Source: Mytilus californianus (lineage: Eukaryota; Mollusca; Bivalvia; Mytilida; Mytilidae). From it: DNA of 64,000 bases. The stretch lies in NCBI RefSeq assembly GCF_021869535.1, contig NW_026262668.1, positions 72,995,558 through 73,059,557 of the forward strand. The letters are read 5' to 3'. The notes under the pieces were generated by a model that searched no databases, was not told where the DNA came from, and saw only the letters and a list, made by a program, of their open reading frames with translations. Positions 47,891-60,480 of the stretch are shown here, piece by piece (the stretch's first letter is position 1; each line of letters opens with the position of its first letter). The translations under genes were made by a program, and so were the position numbers.

Positions 47891-48480
47891 CCACGACCTC
47901 CACACTCGAGGCGAGCACTCCATACCACAAATCCCCCGATACTGTCCTTTATTCTTCGCTTGTTGATTTTAAGTGTTCCTTTAGCATCTTCATATTTTTT
48001 AAGACTCCTTCAAATATTTAAAAAAAAGTCCCTAATAAGTTTGAAGCATACTAACTGTCAGTGTAAAAAATATCTTACACGATTCAGTTATTTCTATTAT
48101 AGTTATTTGTCCTACTGTCAGTGAGTAGTGTTGCGTGATTATTACGAATGTCAGTCAGCCTCTATATGGGCATTCCCATAGAAAATTATATTTAACTGTT
48201 TAACCGATGTGAGTGTGTTTGGTTTAAATTCTGAAAGTTTTCCTGTACAGGTCGCAAAGAAAAGCACCGTTCATGATAAATGTTGCATCATATTCTTACA
48301 GTCTTAAAAACTGTGTGAAGATATGTTGAGGTGGGTTGAGGCGACGAAAATTGATAAATTGTGTGATTTTCATTTTATTCGCTAGTTTAAATTGTTTAAA
48401 GTGATATTCGTCAGACAAAGCGGCATAACTCTAATCTATATTTGTTAAAACTGTATGAATTTTACTACTGCGGATGTTCT
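47891..48480. other. intergenic, nothing recognised
   Basis: No coding signal; the frame at 47870-48124 overlaps repeat sequence. Confidence 0.4.
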
Positions 48481-48931
48481 AGGGGTAAATTCAGTAAATA
48501 AATATACGTCATCAGGGACCGCCCATTTGGGGGAGAGCTTTCTGTATAAAACTAAAGTCATGTGCTCTTCTGATTGGTAGATAATGTTTGTAATAAATAT
48601 TTTTTGATAGATGGATAAAAACTAGAGTTGAAAAAAAATAAAAAATAAATGCTGAATGTACTAAATTTTTTTACTACAGGGTTGAAAAGTAATGGGGGTC
48701 AGTGAAGGAATTAAGTGCGAATCTACAGTGTTTGTAAACAAGGCCATGTGAATGCCCAAAAATGCAGCATGACCCTATGTTTTTATTGTTGCAAATGATA
48801 GGGCTACATTTGTACTTTCATGAATGATATATGAAATTTTCTAATTTCTAAAGGTAAATCAGGTATAAATTTAATTCAAGACATCGATTAGCATTACAAT
48901 CAATGGGAGATTTTTTACTGAATTTACCCCT
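48481..48931. mobile_element. MITE with perfect 18-bp terminal inverted repeats
   Basis: AGGGGTAAATTCAGTAAA at 48481-48498 is the exact reverse complement of 48914-48931. The flanking dinucleotide is CT on both sides, but whether it is a target duplication is unclear. The 451-bp interior is non-coding. Confidence 0.7.
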
Positions 48932-49261
48932 CTACCCAATACAAAAAAAGACACACAAATGAAGACTTGGATGCCTTTATGATATTGAAAATCTGTGTAA
49001 AGAAACAGAATGATTCATTTGGAATAGTCGTTCTGCATTTTTGTTGTTGCAGAATGCTATTTATGAACAATATTTAGCTATTCCTTCTTGAATCTTTTAA
49101 AATTTAGTAAGAAAACATATTATATATGCGTATAAAGCACTTAAATATCAGTCATTCAAAGAAAGTTATTTGTCAATGTCATTTGTACAAAAGGTTGGTT
49201 ATTATCGTACAGATAATTTTTTTTACAAATGTTTAAATAATCAGTATTAGTATATTATATA
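48932..49261. other. left flank of the satellite array
   Basis: Unique AT-rich DNA; nothing recognised. Confidence 0.4.
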
Positions 49262-52200
49262 TAACATCTTTTCCGCAAGTTTATTGTTTTCTGTTTAGTA
49301 TTAAATTTATAATTAAGATCCATTTATTACATCGGTGATCCGTTTATTTGGCAATCGCCAGTGGCAGTCAGCAGGGTTTAAGAACATTTGTTGTTCGACC
49401 TGTTAGTCAAATGCGTTTTGTTAAAATATACTTTTTCACTTTTTTGGTCTTTTGGAAAATGTTGTTTGTGCTGTATTTAGACCCCTCTAACAAGAAATTT
49501 GTTTTGCATGCACACGTATAAAAATTGCGGTTTTTATCCAACGCAATCATAGGTTTGAACGTTGTTTTCAATTTAGACTTGAGTATATTATTTATTACAC
49601 CTGGTGATCCGTTTATTTGGCAATCGCCAATGGCAGTCGGCAGGGTTTAAGAACATTTGTTGTTCGACCTGTTAGTCAAATGCGTTTTGTTAAAATATAC
49701 TTTTTCACTTTTTTGGTCTTTTGGAAAATGTTGTTTGTGCTGTTTTTAGACCCCTCTAACAAGAAATTTGTTTTGCATGCATACGTATAAAAATTGCGGT
49801 TTTTATCCAACGCAATCATAGGTTTGAACGTTGTTTTCAATTTAGGCTTGTTTATATTTTTTCGTTTGGGCTTGTATTATATTTGCCTTCGGGTTTATAT
49901 GATCCGTTCATCCTATTTTGACTCCTCAAAATTCAAGAGTCTATCCTAAATTGAGGTAAATTATATGGCCTTCCAAATACCGTTTCGATTCCTAACATCA
50001 CTGAAGAGACATTAATTGTCGAAATCCGGATATGGTGTACAAAAATCTTTGCACCTTTTGTTTGCGGTATACCATCTTTGCCGCAAGTTTATTGTTTTCT
50101 GTTTGGTATTAATTTATAAATAAGATCCATTTATTACACCTGGTGATCCGTTTATTTGGCAATCGCCAATGGCAGTCGGCAGGGTTTAAGAACATTTGTT
50201 GTTCGACCTGTTAGTCAAATGCGTTTTGTTAAAATATACTTTTTCACTTTTTTGGTCTTTTGGAAAATGTTGTTTGTGCTGTTTTTAGACCCCTCTAACA
50301 AGAAATTTGTTTTGCATGCATACGTATAAAAATTGCGGTTTTTATCCAACGCAATCATAGGTTTGAACGTTGTTTTCAATTTAGGCTTGTTTATATTTTT
50401 TCGTTTGGGCTTGTATTATATTTGCCTTCGGGTTTATATGATCCGTTCATCCTATTTTGACTCCTCAAAATTCAAGAGTCTTTCCTAAATTGAGGTAAAT
50501 TATATGGCCTTCCAAATACCGTTTCGATTCCTAACATCACTGAAGAGACATTAATTGTCGAAATCCGGATATGGTGTACAAAAATCTTTGCACCTTTTGT
50601 TTGCGGTATACCATCTTTGCCGCAAGTTTATTGTTTTCTGTTTGGTATTAATTTATAAATAAGATCCATTTATTACACCTGGTGATCCGTTTATTTGGCA
50701 ATCGCCAATGGCAGTCGGCAGGGTTTAAGAACATTTGTTGTTCGACCTGTTAGTCAAATGCGTTTTGTTAAAATATACTTTTTCACTTTTTTGGTCTTTT
50801 GGAAAATGTTGTTTGTGCTGTTTTTAGACCCCTCTAACAAGAAATTTGTTTTGCATGCATACGTATAAAAATTGCGGTTTTTATCCAACGCAATCATAGG
50901 TTTGAACGTTGTTTTCAATTTAGGCTTGTTTATATTTTTTCGTTTGGGCTTGTATTATATTTGCCTTCGGGTTTATATGATCCGTTCATCCTATTTTGAC
51001 TCCTCAAAATTCAAGAGTCTATCCTAAATTGAGGTAAATTATATGGCCTTCCAAATACCGTTTCGATTCCTAACATCACTGAAGAGACATTAATTGTCGA
51101 AATCCGGATATGGTGTACAAAAATCTTTGCACCTTTTGTTTGCGGTATACCATCTTTGCCGCAAGTTTATTGTTTTCTGTTTGGTATTAATTTATAAATA
51201 AGATCCATTTATTACACCTGGTGATCCGTTTATTTGGCAATCGCCAATGGCAGTCGGCAGGGTTTAAGAACATTTGTTGTTCGACCTGTTAGTCAAATGC
51301 GTTTTGTTAAAATATACTTTTTCACTTTTTTGGTCTTTTGGAAAATGTTGTTTGTGCTGTTTTTAGACCCCTCTAACAAGAAATTTGTTTTGCATGCATA
51401 CGTATAAAAATTGCGGTTTTTATCCAACGCAATCATAGGTTTGAACGTTGTTTTCAATTTAGGCTTGTTTATATTTTTTCGTTTGGGCTTGTATTATATT
51501 TGCCTTCGGGTTTATATGATCCGTTCATCCTATTTTGACTCCTCAAAATTCAAGAGTCTTTCCTAAATTGAGGTAAATTATATGGCCTTCCAAATACCGT
51601 TTCGATTCCTAACATCACTGAAGAGACATTAATTGTCGAAATCCGGATATGGTGTACAAAAATCTTTGCACCTTTTGTTTGCGGTATACCATCTTTGCCG
51701 CAAGTTTATTGTTTTCTGTTTGGTATTAATTTATAAATAAGATCCATTTATTACACCTGGTGATCCGTTTATTTGGCAATCGCCAATGGCAGTCGGCAGG
51801 GTTTAAGAACATTTGTTGTTCGACCTGTTAGTCAAATGCGTTTTGTTAAAATATACTTTTTCACTTTTTTGGTCTTTTGGAAAATGTTGTTTGTGCTGTT
51901 TTTAGACCCCTCTAACAAGAAATTTGTTTTGCATGCATACGTATAAAAATTGCGGTTTTTATCCAACGCAATCATAGGTTTGAACGTTGTTTTCAATTTA
52001 GGCTTGTTTATATTTTTTCGTTTGGGCTTGTATTATATTTGCCTTCGGGTTTATATGATCCGTTCATCCTATTTTGACTCCTCAAAATTCAAGAGTCTAT
52101 CCTAAATTGAGGTAAATTATATGGCCTTCCAAATACCGTTTCGATTCCTAACATCACTGAAGAGACATTAATTGTCGAAATCCGGATATGGTGTACAAAA

Positions 52201-54698
52201 ATCTTTGCACCTTTTGTTTGCGGTATACCATCTTTGCCGCAAGTTTATTGTTTTCTGTTTGGTATTAATTTATAAATAAGATCCATTTATTACACCTGGT
52301 GATCCGTTTATTTGGCAATCGCCAATGGCAGTCGGCAGGGTTTAAGAACATTTGTTGTTCGACCTGTTAGTCAAATGCGTTTTGTTAAAATATACTTTTT
52401 CACTTTTTTGGTCTTTTGGAAAATGTTGTTTGTGCTGTTTTTAGACCCCTCTAACAAGAAATTTGTTTTGCATGCATACGTATAAAAATTGCGGTTTTTA
52501 TCCAACGCAATCATAGGTTTGAACGTTGTTTTCAATTTAGGCTTGTTTATATTTTTTCGTTTGGGCTTGTATTATATTTGCCTTCGGGTTTATATGATCC
52601 GTTCATCCTATTTTGACTCCTCAAAATTCAAGAGTCTTTCCTAAATTGAGGTAAATTATATGGCCTTCCAAATACCGTTTCGATTCCTAACATCACTGAA
52701 GAGACATTAATTGTCGAAATCCGGATATGGTGTACAAAAATCTTTGCACCTTTTGTTTGCGGTATACCATCTTTGCCGCAAGTTTATTGTTTTCTGTTTG
52801 GTATTAATTTATAAATAAGATCCATTTATTACACCTGGTGATCCGTTTATTTGGCAATCGCCAATGGCAGTCGGCAGGGTTTAAGAACATTTGTTGTTCG
52901 ACCTGTTAGTCAAATGCGTTTTGTTAAAATATACTTTTTCACTTTTTTGGTCTTTTGGAAAATGTTGTTTGTGCTGTTTTTAGACCCCTCTAACAAGAAA
53001 TTTGTTTTGCATGCATACGTATAAAAATTGCGGTTTTTATCCAACGCAATCATAGGTTTGAACGTTGTTTTCAATTTAGGCTTGTTTATATTTTTTCGTT
53101 TGGGCTTGTATTATATTTGCCTTCGGGTTTATATGATCCGTTCATCCTATTTTGACTCCTCAAAATTCAAGAGTCTATCCTAAATTGAGGTAAATTATAT
53201 GGCCTTCCAAATACCGTTTCGATTCCTAACATCACTGAAGAGACATTAATTGTCGAAATCCGGATATGGTGTACAAAAATCTTTGCACCTTTTGTTTGCG
53301 GTATACCATCTTTGCCGCAAGTTTATTGTTTTCTGTTTGGTATTAATTTATAAATAAGATCCATTTATTACACCTGGTGATCCGTTTATTTGGCAATCGC
53401 CAATGGCAGTCGGCAGGGTTAAAGAACATTTGTTGTTCGACCTGTTAGTCAAATGCGTTTTGTTAAAATATACTTTTTCACTTTTTTGGTCTTTTGGAAA
53501 ATGTTGTTTGTGCTGTTTTTAGACCCCTCTAACAAGAAATTTGTTTTGCATGCATACGTATAAAAATTGCGGTTTTTATCCAACGCAATCATAGGTTTGA
53601 ACGTTGTTTTCAATTTAGGCTTGTTTATATTTTTTCGTTTGGGCTTGTATTATATTTGCCTTCGGGTTTATATGATCCGTTCATCCTATTTTGACTCCTC
53701 AAAATTCAAGAGTCTTTCCTAAATTGAGGTAAATTATATGGCCTTCCAAATACCGTTTCGATTCCTAACATCACTGAAGAGACATTAATTGTCGAAATCC
53801 GGATATGGTGTACAAAAATCTTTGCACCTTTTGTTTGCGGTATACCATCTTTGCCGCAAGTTTATTGTTTTCTGTTTGGTATTAATTTATAAATAAGATC
53901 CATTTATTACACCTGGTGATCCGTTTATTTGGCAATCGCCAATGGCAGTCGGCAGGGTTTAAGAACATTTGTTGTTCGACCTGTTAGTCAAATGCGTTTT
54001 GTTAAAATATACTTTTTCACTTTTTTGGTCTTTTGGAAAATGTTGTTTGTGCTGTTTTTAGACCCCTCTAACAAGAAATTTGTTTTGCATGCATACGTAT
54101 AAAAATTGCGGTTTTTATCCAACGCAATCATAGGTTTGAACGTTGTTTTCAATTTAGGCTTGTTTATATTTTTTCGTTTGGGCTTGTATTATATTTGCCT
54201 TCGGGTTTATATGATCCGTTCATCCTATTTTGACTCCTCAAAATTCAAGAGTCTATCCTAAATTGAGGTAAATTATATGGCCTTCCAAATACCGTTTCGA
54301 TTCCTAACATCACTGAAGAGACATTAATTGTCGAAATCCGGATATGGTGTACAAAAATCTTTGCACCTTTTGTTTGCGGTATACCATCTTTGCCGCAAGT
54401 TTATTGTTTTCTGTTTGGTATTAATTTATAAATAAGATCCATTTATTACACCTGGTGATCCGTTTATTTGGCAATCGCCAATGGCAGTCGGCAGGGTTTA
54501 AGAACATTTGTTGTTCGACCTGTTAGTCAAATGCGTTTTGTTAAAATATACTTTTTCACTTTTTTGGTCTTTTGGAAAATGTTGTTTGTGCTGTTTTTAG
54601 ACCCCTCTAACAAGAAATTTGTTTTGCATACATACGTATAAAAATTGCGGTTTTTATCCAACGCAATCATAGGTTTGAACGTTGTTTTCAATTTAGAC
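49262..54698 (+). repeat. 539-bp satellite array with dimeric higher-order structure
   Basis: Nine complete 539-bp monomers start at 'GGTGATCCG' at 49603, 50142, 50681, 51220, 51759, 52298, 52837, 53376 and 53915. A shortened, more diverged copy precedes them (49262-49602, lacking about 270 bp) and a partial one follows (54454-54698). Inner copies are almost identical. One site in 'GAGTCT(A/T)TCCTAAA' reads A,T,A,T,A,T,A,T,A through the nine. Outer copies share 'TTTAGACTTG' where inner ones have 'TTTAGGCTTG'. Each full monomer contains the dispersed 'CATCACTGAAGAGACATTAA' repeat tail. No reading frame of note. Confidence 0.97.
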
Positions 54699-54738
54699 TT
54701 GTATTATATATTTATATATATATATATATATTTTATAC
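54699..54738. repeat. (TA)n microsatellite
   Basis: AT/TA run directly after the last satellite monomer. Confidence 0.8.
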
Positions 54739-55575
54739 TCAACAATAAAACAAATAAATCCGCCTTGTATGGTATATTTCAATATAGGGACCAGAAGACA
54801 TTGTTCCGTTAACTTGTATAACTATACACAATATATAGGCATAACGGTATAATGGGCAAATTCGGTGTATTTTAAAGCAAATAAATATACAGGACAAACG
54901 TGTCTGTTCCATGTGGATGTCAATGCCAAAGCCAACCATATTAGATTTTAAAACTTCATTCGCTTAGTATGGTGTCACTATGGATCATAAATGAATTTTT
55001 ATGTCGTTTAAAATTATAACAAAGGGAATACACTATTAGAATGAAGCAAATTGAATTAACATTATTAAGTGTGCATGATTATATATTTTTATACATCCCA
55101 AAATTCTACACATAAATTTATGTTATTTGTGATTATTTAACCCCGTTCAAGTCAATAAATGACTTTATCAACTGTACCTGTCAGCTCAAAGTGAAATTAA
55201 TTTGATTGGTAGTCAACTCTTGTGAATGTTATCAACGTTTTAGAGAAATAGGTAATTAAATTGAATCGTCAGTAATGTAAACAAAGCCATATTTTATAAC
55301 TTTTGACATGTTTCAGGATTATATTAAATAGACGCTAACAAAGCGTAAATTCCAGACTTTAAGTAGTCAGAACTGAACCTTTTTTTCTATCCCAACAGAG
55401 GTGCAAAGTAAAGGTAAGGTAAACATTTTTAGTAGGCAAATTGGATATATTTTTTTGTTTAAGTTTCGTTTTATTTTCCCACCCTTAAAGTTAACAGGCG
55501 TGTAATTTTATAGCTATAGCCGAGTTTCTGAATTCCGGTAATAGAATATGCTTTATGTGATGCCATTTCATTGTC
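54739..55575. other. intergenic, nothing recognised
   Basis: AT-rich; no gene. Confidence 0.4.
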
Positions 55576-55576
55576 T

Positions 55577-55845
55577 GTGTCCGCGGTGGCCGAGTGGTCT
55601 AAGTAGTTCATCTACAGCAGTCACTAGCCTGTCAACACTGAGGTTGTTAGTTCGAACCCCGCTCGTGGCAGGTGCGTTCGACTCAGATCTGTATTGAGTG
55701 GAATAGCCAGTTTTCCTGTCGAAGGTCGGTGGTTCTCTCCGGGCATTCCGACTTCATATACCAATAAGAACTTGCCGTCACGATATAGCCATGATGCTAA
55801 AAGGAGCGTTAAACACAAAAAATCAATCAATCAATCAATTATTCC
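55577..55845 (+). mobile_element. full-length tRNA-derived SINE
   Basis: The 5' tRNA-like head has an A box (GTGGCCGAGTGGTCTAAG) and a B box (AGTTCGAACCCCGCTCGTGG), the layout of a long-variable-arm tRNA such as Ser or Leu. A conserved body ('CGAAGGTCGGTGGTTCTCTC', 'ACCAATAAGAACTTGCC', 'ACGATATAGCCATGATGC') and a (TCAA)n tail at 55826-55840 follow. Head and tail are both present, so it could have been transcribed by polymerase III. Best of the three SINE copies in the window. Confidence 0.9.
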
Positions 55846-56769
55846 GTTTTTTGAATGTTTATATACACAGCCATATATTGTCGTCTCGGAATGCAGACAT
55901 CAAGTCAAAGTGAGTGTCTCAGCACCATTTGGAAAGTCCACATAGATGGTCTGTTAACGATGTTGAATTTCAATCACGACGCACCACCCTCATTTCCCGT
56001 TCAATTCTGTCGGTTATTCTCCTGGTTAACCAATTTTCAGGGAAAGTTTTACGTTTTGTTCTGCAAGTGATAAATTTCTAAATTTTGACATATTTGTGTT
56101 GTTGATTATCACCGATCACATGCAAAAAGCAAGTTGATATTTATAAATAGGATTTCTATTATACAGGCAAACGATGTGGTAAATGAGTCAGTAGATATTC
56201 GTATACTCTGTACTTGTAAGAACCTAAAAACCCTTTTAAAGATGACACAAACCTAGGTATATTGACCGTGACAAATACGTTAAAGAATTTGCTCCCCCAG
56301 TGTTTAACTTCTTCAAAGCCCTTACAATAACTCTTTGAGAGATTCGTAGGAGACCCAATTGCAAGGTAAGATTCCTACTTATACTCACGCACCTTCGTTT
56401 CAGTTTAAACAATATTTTATTTTGATAAATGAAACATAGATATTGTAAATAAAGGACCGTTAAATTTGGATAGGAAAACAACTGAATTATCACTTTTAAA
56501 AATTCCTCTTATATGAATAAATAAAAAAAAATAGATTTCCGTTGATCAAATTCACGCCTTATCCCAGTCGACCTATATTGCAGAACCTTCCTTTTTAATT
56601 AAATGTTATATGAAATGCATGAATCGTTTGCAACTGAACGTTCATAAAAAACAATCAATCAATTTTAATTATAAGTTGTTTCTCTTTGACGTCATAATTA
56701 CTTTTATTGTAAAATCGCGTTTAGGACGTCTTTACACTAAATCCATTCAATGATCAATGAGTACTTTAT
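55846..56769. other. intergenic with a SINE-like tail remnant
   Basis: 'GCAACTGAACGTTCATAAAA' with 'CAATCAATCAATTTT' at about 56628-56665 is a lone repeat tail. No gene. Confidence 0.4.
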
Positions 56770-57362
56770 TGCAAAAAGCATATATATGCTATAGCAACGA
56801 AAACATATTTACAACATGACAAATGATAAACAGCAGAGACCAATACATAAAAAGCATTATAAGAAAAACAAATAACATTAAGTAACAATATGTGATCTGA
56901 TTGACCACGCAGATTTTTATGTAATTACACAATTTCTTAATATGTAAAACAGACGTTAATTTAAATAGATATTGTAATTTAGTAATGTTTGGCCAAGAAC
57001 AATTGAATTTTGGCAAATATTTAGGCCTAATTGATCTATAGGAAGGACATACTAATAAAAAGTGGTATTCGTTTTCAACGCACTACATATTACAACATTT
57101 ACATAAACGTAATTCTCTAGCCATGTCAGTATATCTTCCTGTTTCAATGTTCAGCTTTAGTGTATCACTACGCAATTTAGTTAAAAAGTGTGAATTATAA
57201 CAGTAATCTAAATAGTGTTCAAACCTAAATTCTAACTTTATATTCTTATAGATACTAAGTTTTTTCGCTCCTTTCTACAGATGCTAACCAGCTTTGTATA
57301 TACTGATCTTTAATCCTATTCTTAATGACATCAATATATTCAATAATATGTATTTCTGATTG

Positions 57363-58610
57363 TTAATACCATATATAATTTAGACCACTATCAAATAATA
57401 AGTCAAGTACATTAGAAGCCCAGTTTTTTTTGCCATTATTGGCATCTTCAAGTAACAATTTATAAACATCATAAACAATTGGTGTTTTGTTAGTTAAAAT
57501 ATTCAACCAGTATTTAAAAATTCTTAATTTTCTCACAACATACATAGGAAAATGGCCCAATTCTCCATATAAGAAACAATTGGGCACAGTTTTGCCAACT
57601 TTTAAAATGTATCGACAGAAACGATTGTGAATAATCTCAACCTCTTTACCTCGATTGAAACCCCATATTTCCGAAGCATAATTAAGAACAGACGCCACCA
57701 TACTGTCATATAGATCAAGTTGTTTCTTCTTTGACAAGTACAAATCTTTGACTGAGTTTAACAATGACGATAAAGCTCGTGAACCCTGTTGAGACACACG
57801 TTTCTGGGTCTGTACAAATTTTCCATAAAAATAAAACAACAAACCAAGATATATATAAGAATTTACTGTTTGTAGCTCTTTATTGTCGTAGAAAAATCGG
57901 ACACTTACTGGTTGCCATCCATTTATAAATACAATAGTTTTCGTCTTGTCAGTATTAACTTCAATGTTCCACTTATTACAATATTTCAATAATTTATCTA
58001 AAAGTTCTTGCAATAATTCTGGTGATTTTCCAAACAACACAGTGTCATCCGCAAAAAGAATAAGATATATAAGAATATTATTCACAGTAACGGCATCATT
58101 CCGCATATCAATATGTATGTCCTCAATTAAGTCATTGATGAAGAATAAAAACAAAAGAGGCGACAAGGGTTCCCCTTGTTTTACCTCCATTAAATTATCA
58201 AACGATTCGGATAAAATACCACCAGATCTAACACGCATTTTAACAGAAGAATAGACAGAATTCACAAGAGTTACAAATTTGGAGCTAACTCCACTTTTAA
58301 GGAGCTTATACATAAGTATTCTTCGATCAAGCTTGTCAAACGCTTTACGAAAATCTACGAATGAACAGTACAGTTTTTGCTTTTGTTGAAGAGTATTATT
58401 AATAATTCCATGTAACACAAATATTGCATATATAGTAGATCGTCCGGTTCTGAAGCCAAATTGATTGTTGATAAGTTTTTCTTCTTCCTCTGACCACGAC
58501 AATAAACGGTTGGTTAAAATAGTAGTGAATAGTTTGGATAAAACACTAACTAAAACTATTGGTCTATAGTTGTTTGGATCTGATAAATCACCACTTTTAG
58601 GAACCGCTGA
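57363..58610 (-). pseudogene. LINE reverse transcriptase (frame interrupted at both ends)
   Basis: Contains N-N-Y-R-P-I, F-G-F-R-x-G-R-S-T, F-V-D-F-R-K-A-F-D (first catalytic Asp), Q-G-E-P-L-S-P-L-L-F and the F-A-D-D box (58044-58055), then the thumb region (W-N-I-E-V-N-T-D-K-T-K-T) and A-S-E-I-W-G-F. All catalytic aspartates are present. The upstream piece with K-S-G-K-S-A-G-N-D-G-I (58821-58597) is in another frame because of a shift at about 58600. After the stop at 57363 homologous sequence continues through further stops to about 56960. Confidence 0.9.
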
Positions 58611-59446
58611 CTAAACACTCTGTCCAGTGATCAGGATATATTCCAGATGAAAAAATAAAGTTAAACAAAATTTTCAAAATAGGTGCAAATAAGATCGGAC
58701 AACAAGATATCATTTCACTAATTATACCATCATTTCCAGCACTCTTTCCTGACTTCATTTTATGTATTGCGGCTTTAATTTCCTCCTCAGATATTTCAAT
58801 GTCTAGGTCATTTACATTCAAAATTTCAAAACAGAATTGCTCACAAGGTTTAAAACTTCGTCACATACCTCCGGTGGGTTATCTCCAAGAATAGATTCAA
58901 AGTGTTTTAACATTTATTCATTGTCTATTTTACAACCAGTGTTTCTTTTATTATTACGAATCGCGGACCAGAATTTTCTAGGCTCTGTTTTCGCCACGTT
59001 ACACAAAATTTCGCCTTTTCGCCGCTTGTAATTGAACTTTGCCTTACGTTTCACCTTGTTCTAACTGTTCCTTTCAGCTACATACAATTGTCTATTTGTC
59101 TCTGTGGGATGTCTAAAGAAGAAGTTGCGAGCTCGATGGAACTGATCACGGGCAGTTGCACACTTTACATCAAACCATTCATTGTCCGGTCTATCTGTAT
59201 TTGTTTTATCTCGTATAAGAATCGAACGACCAAAAACTTTAAAAGCATTGTTATACAAAATTTTTGACATATCACTAACTGCACTATTCATATCATCCGC
59301 GTTCGAAATGTTGCTCACTAATGATGTTAAATTTTCTGTTTGTTGTTGTATACTCTCTACAAAATCGTTTGTTTTTCTATCGTCCCATTTCAAATATTTT
59401 GAGTCTTAGGGTATAAGTTTTTTGGGCTTGCATCTGCTAAAACGAG

Positions 59447-60187
59447 TTAAAAAAATAACGGTGCATGGTCGGAATATTCGTTGAATTCTAAAACATCAAA
59501 ATCCGATAATAGTTTGTAATCATCTGGTGATAAAAGTAAATAGTCACTTACACTTATACCTTTCGATGTGCAAAATGTAAATTTCCCGTTCCGGTCTTTT
59601 CCTAATCTGCCGTTCGCCGCCGTTAGGCCTGTATTGAAACACAACTGTAGTAGCTTTCGACCGTACGCATTGGTTTTACTATCTAGTGAATGACGTTTCG
59701 GAATTATGGGGTTTTCAATGTGTTCAAAACTAGAAACATATCTATCTAAATTATCATTTTCTAAAATGTCATCAATTATACCTATGCGGCTATTTAGATC
59801 ACCACAAACAAAAACTGAACTATTGTGTTTGTACTCTAAAATAACATTTTCAATAATCTCATAAAAATCAATATCATTTATTACATAAAAATTTGACCTC
59901 TCGTGTGGTATATAAGAGAAACATACAATAATATCATACGGTATATTGAAAAAATCATGCTTAAATTTTATAACAACAACACCACAATTCAGTTCTTTTT
60001 CTATTGAAATACCATCAATTAAATAGCTTCTACAAAAAATAGCTAAACCCCCCTCATTCCTTGTTCCAATGTTATTATCTCTATTTAGACTCAATAATTT
60101 AACAAAGCCATCAATTTCTATATAATTGTCATCTTTCAACCAAGTTTCACATAAAAACAATATGTCATATTTGTTCACTAGGTTCAA
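59447..60187 (-). pseudogene. LINE endonuclease fragment (APE type)
   Basis: About 246 codons of apurinic-like endonuclease. C-E-T-W-L carries the catalytic Glu, C-G-D-L-N-S-R-I-G is the Asp/Asn motif, and S-D-Y-L-L-L and Y-S-D-H-A-P form the C-terminal Ser-Asp-His signature. The N-terminal strand of the domain is missing because of the 5' truncation. The frame stops at about 59447, and the linker resumes in other frames (59393-59061). Confidence 0.85.
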
Positions 60188-60194
60188 AAAAGTA

Positions 60195-60480
60195 AGTCAG
60201 AAGCCTGTAATTCAGTGGTTGTCGTTTGTTGCTGTGTATCATATTTGTTTTTCCTTATTGTTTTGCACAAAAATCAGGTCGTTAGTTTTCTCGTTTGAAT
60301 TTCTTACACTTGTAATTTCGCGACCTTTTACAGCTTGCTGTACGGTATGGGTTTTGATTATTGTCGAAGACCGTACGGTGACCTATAGGTGTTTTAACTT
60401 CTACGTCGTTTGGTCTCTGGTGAAGAATTGTATCATTGACAATCATGCCATATCTTCATATTTTTATAAATACGTCTTCG
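60195..60480 (+). repeat. mussel dispersed repeat (fullest copy)
   Basis: 'CAGTGGTTGTCGTTTG', 'CCTTTTACAGCTTGCTGTAC', 'GAAGACCGTACGGTGACCTA', 'TCGTTTGGTCTCTGGTGAAG' and 'GACAATCATGCCATATCTTC'. It abuts the truncated end of the retrotransposon. Other copies lie at 3803, 7745, 23495, 29935, 34910 and 63190. Confidence 0.75.

Larger units (their letters stand above)
56770..60190 (-). mobile_element. non-LTR retrotransposon, 5'-truncated and degraded
   Basis: On the minus strand, in order: endonuclease, linker, reverse transcriptase, a C-terminal C-x-x-C...H-F-L-L-x-C motif (about 57060-57115, with an internal stop), and a 3' end with AATAAA (complement of 56766-56771). The element starts abruptly inside the endonuclease at about 60190, next to a different repeat, which is typical of incomplete reverse transcription. 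Several frameshifts and stops make it inactive. The clade is uncertain (I/Jockey- or Ingi-like by overall layout). Confidence 0.9.

Noticed and set aside
49262-54698. Tandem gene array or rDNA-type unit
   Set aside because: Monomers have no substantial reading frame and no rRNA or tRNA features.
55577-55665. Functional tRNA gene
   Set aside because: A and B boxes are present, but the acceptor stem does not pair convincingly and the sequence continues into a SINE body and (TCAA)n tail.
57946-58254. Plus-strand frame within the retrotransposon
   Set aside because: Antisense of the reverse-transcriptase coding sequence.
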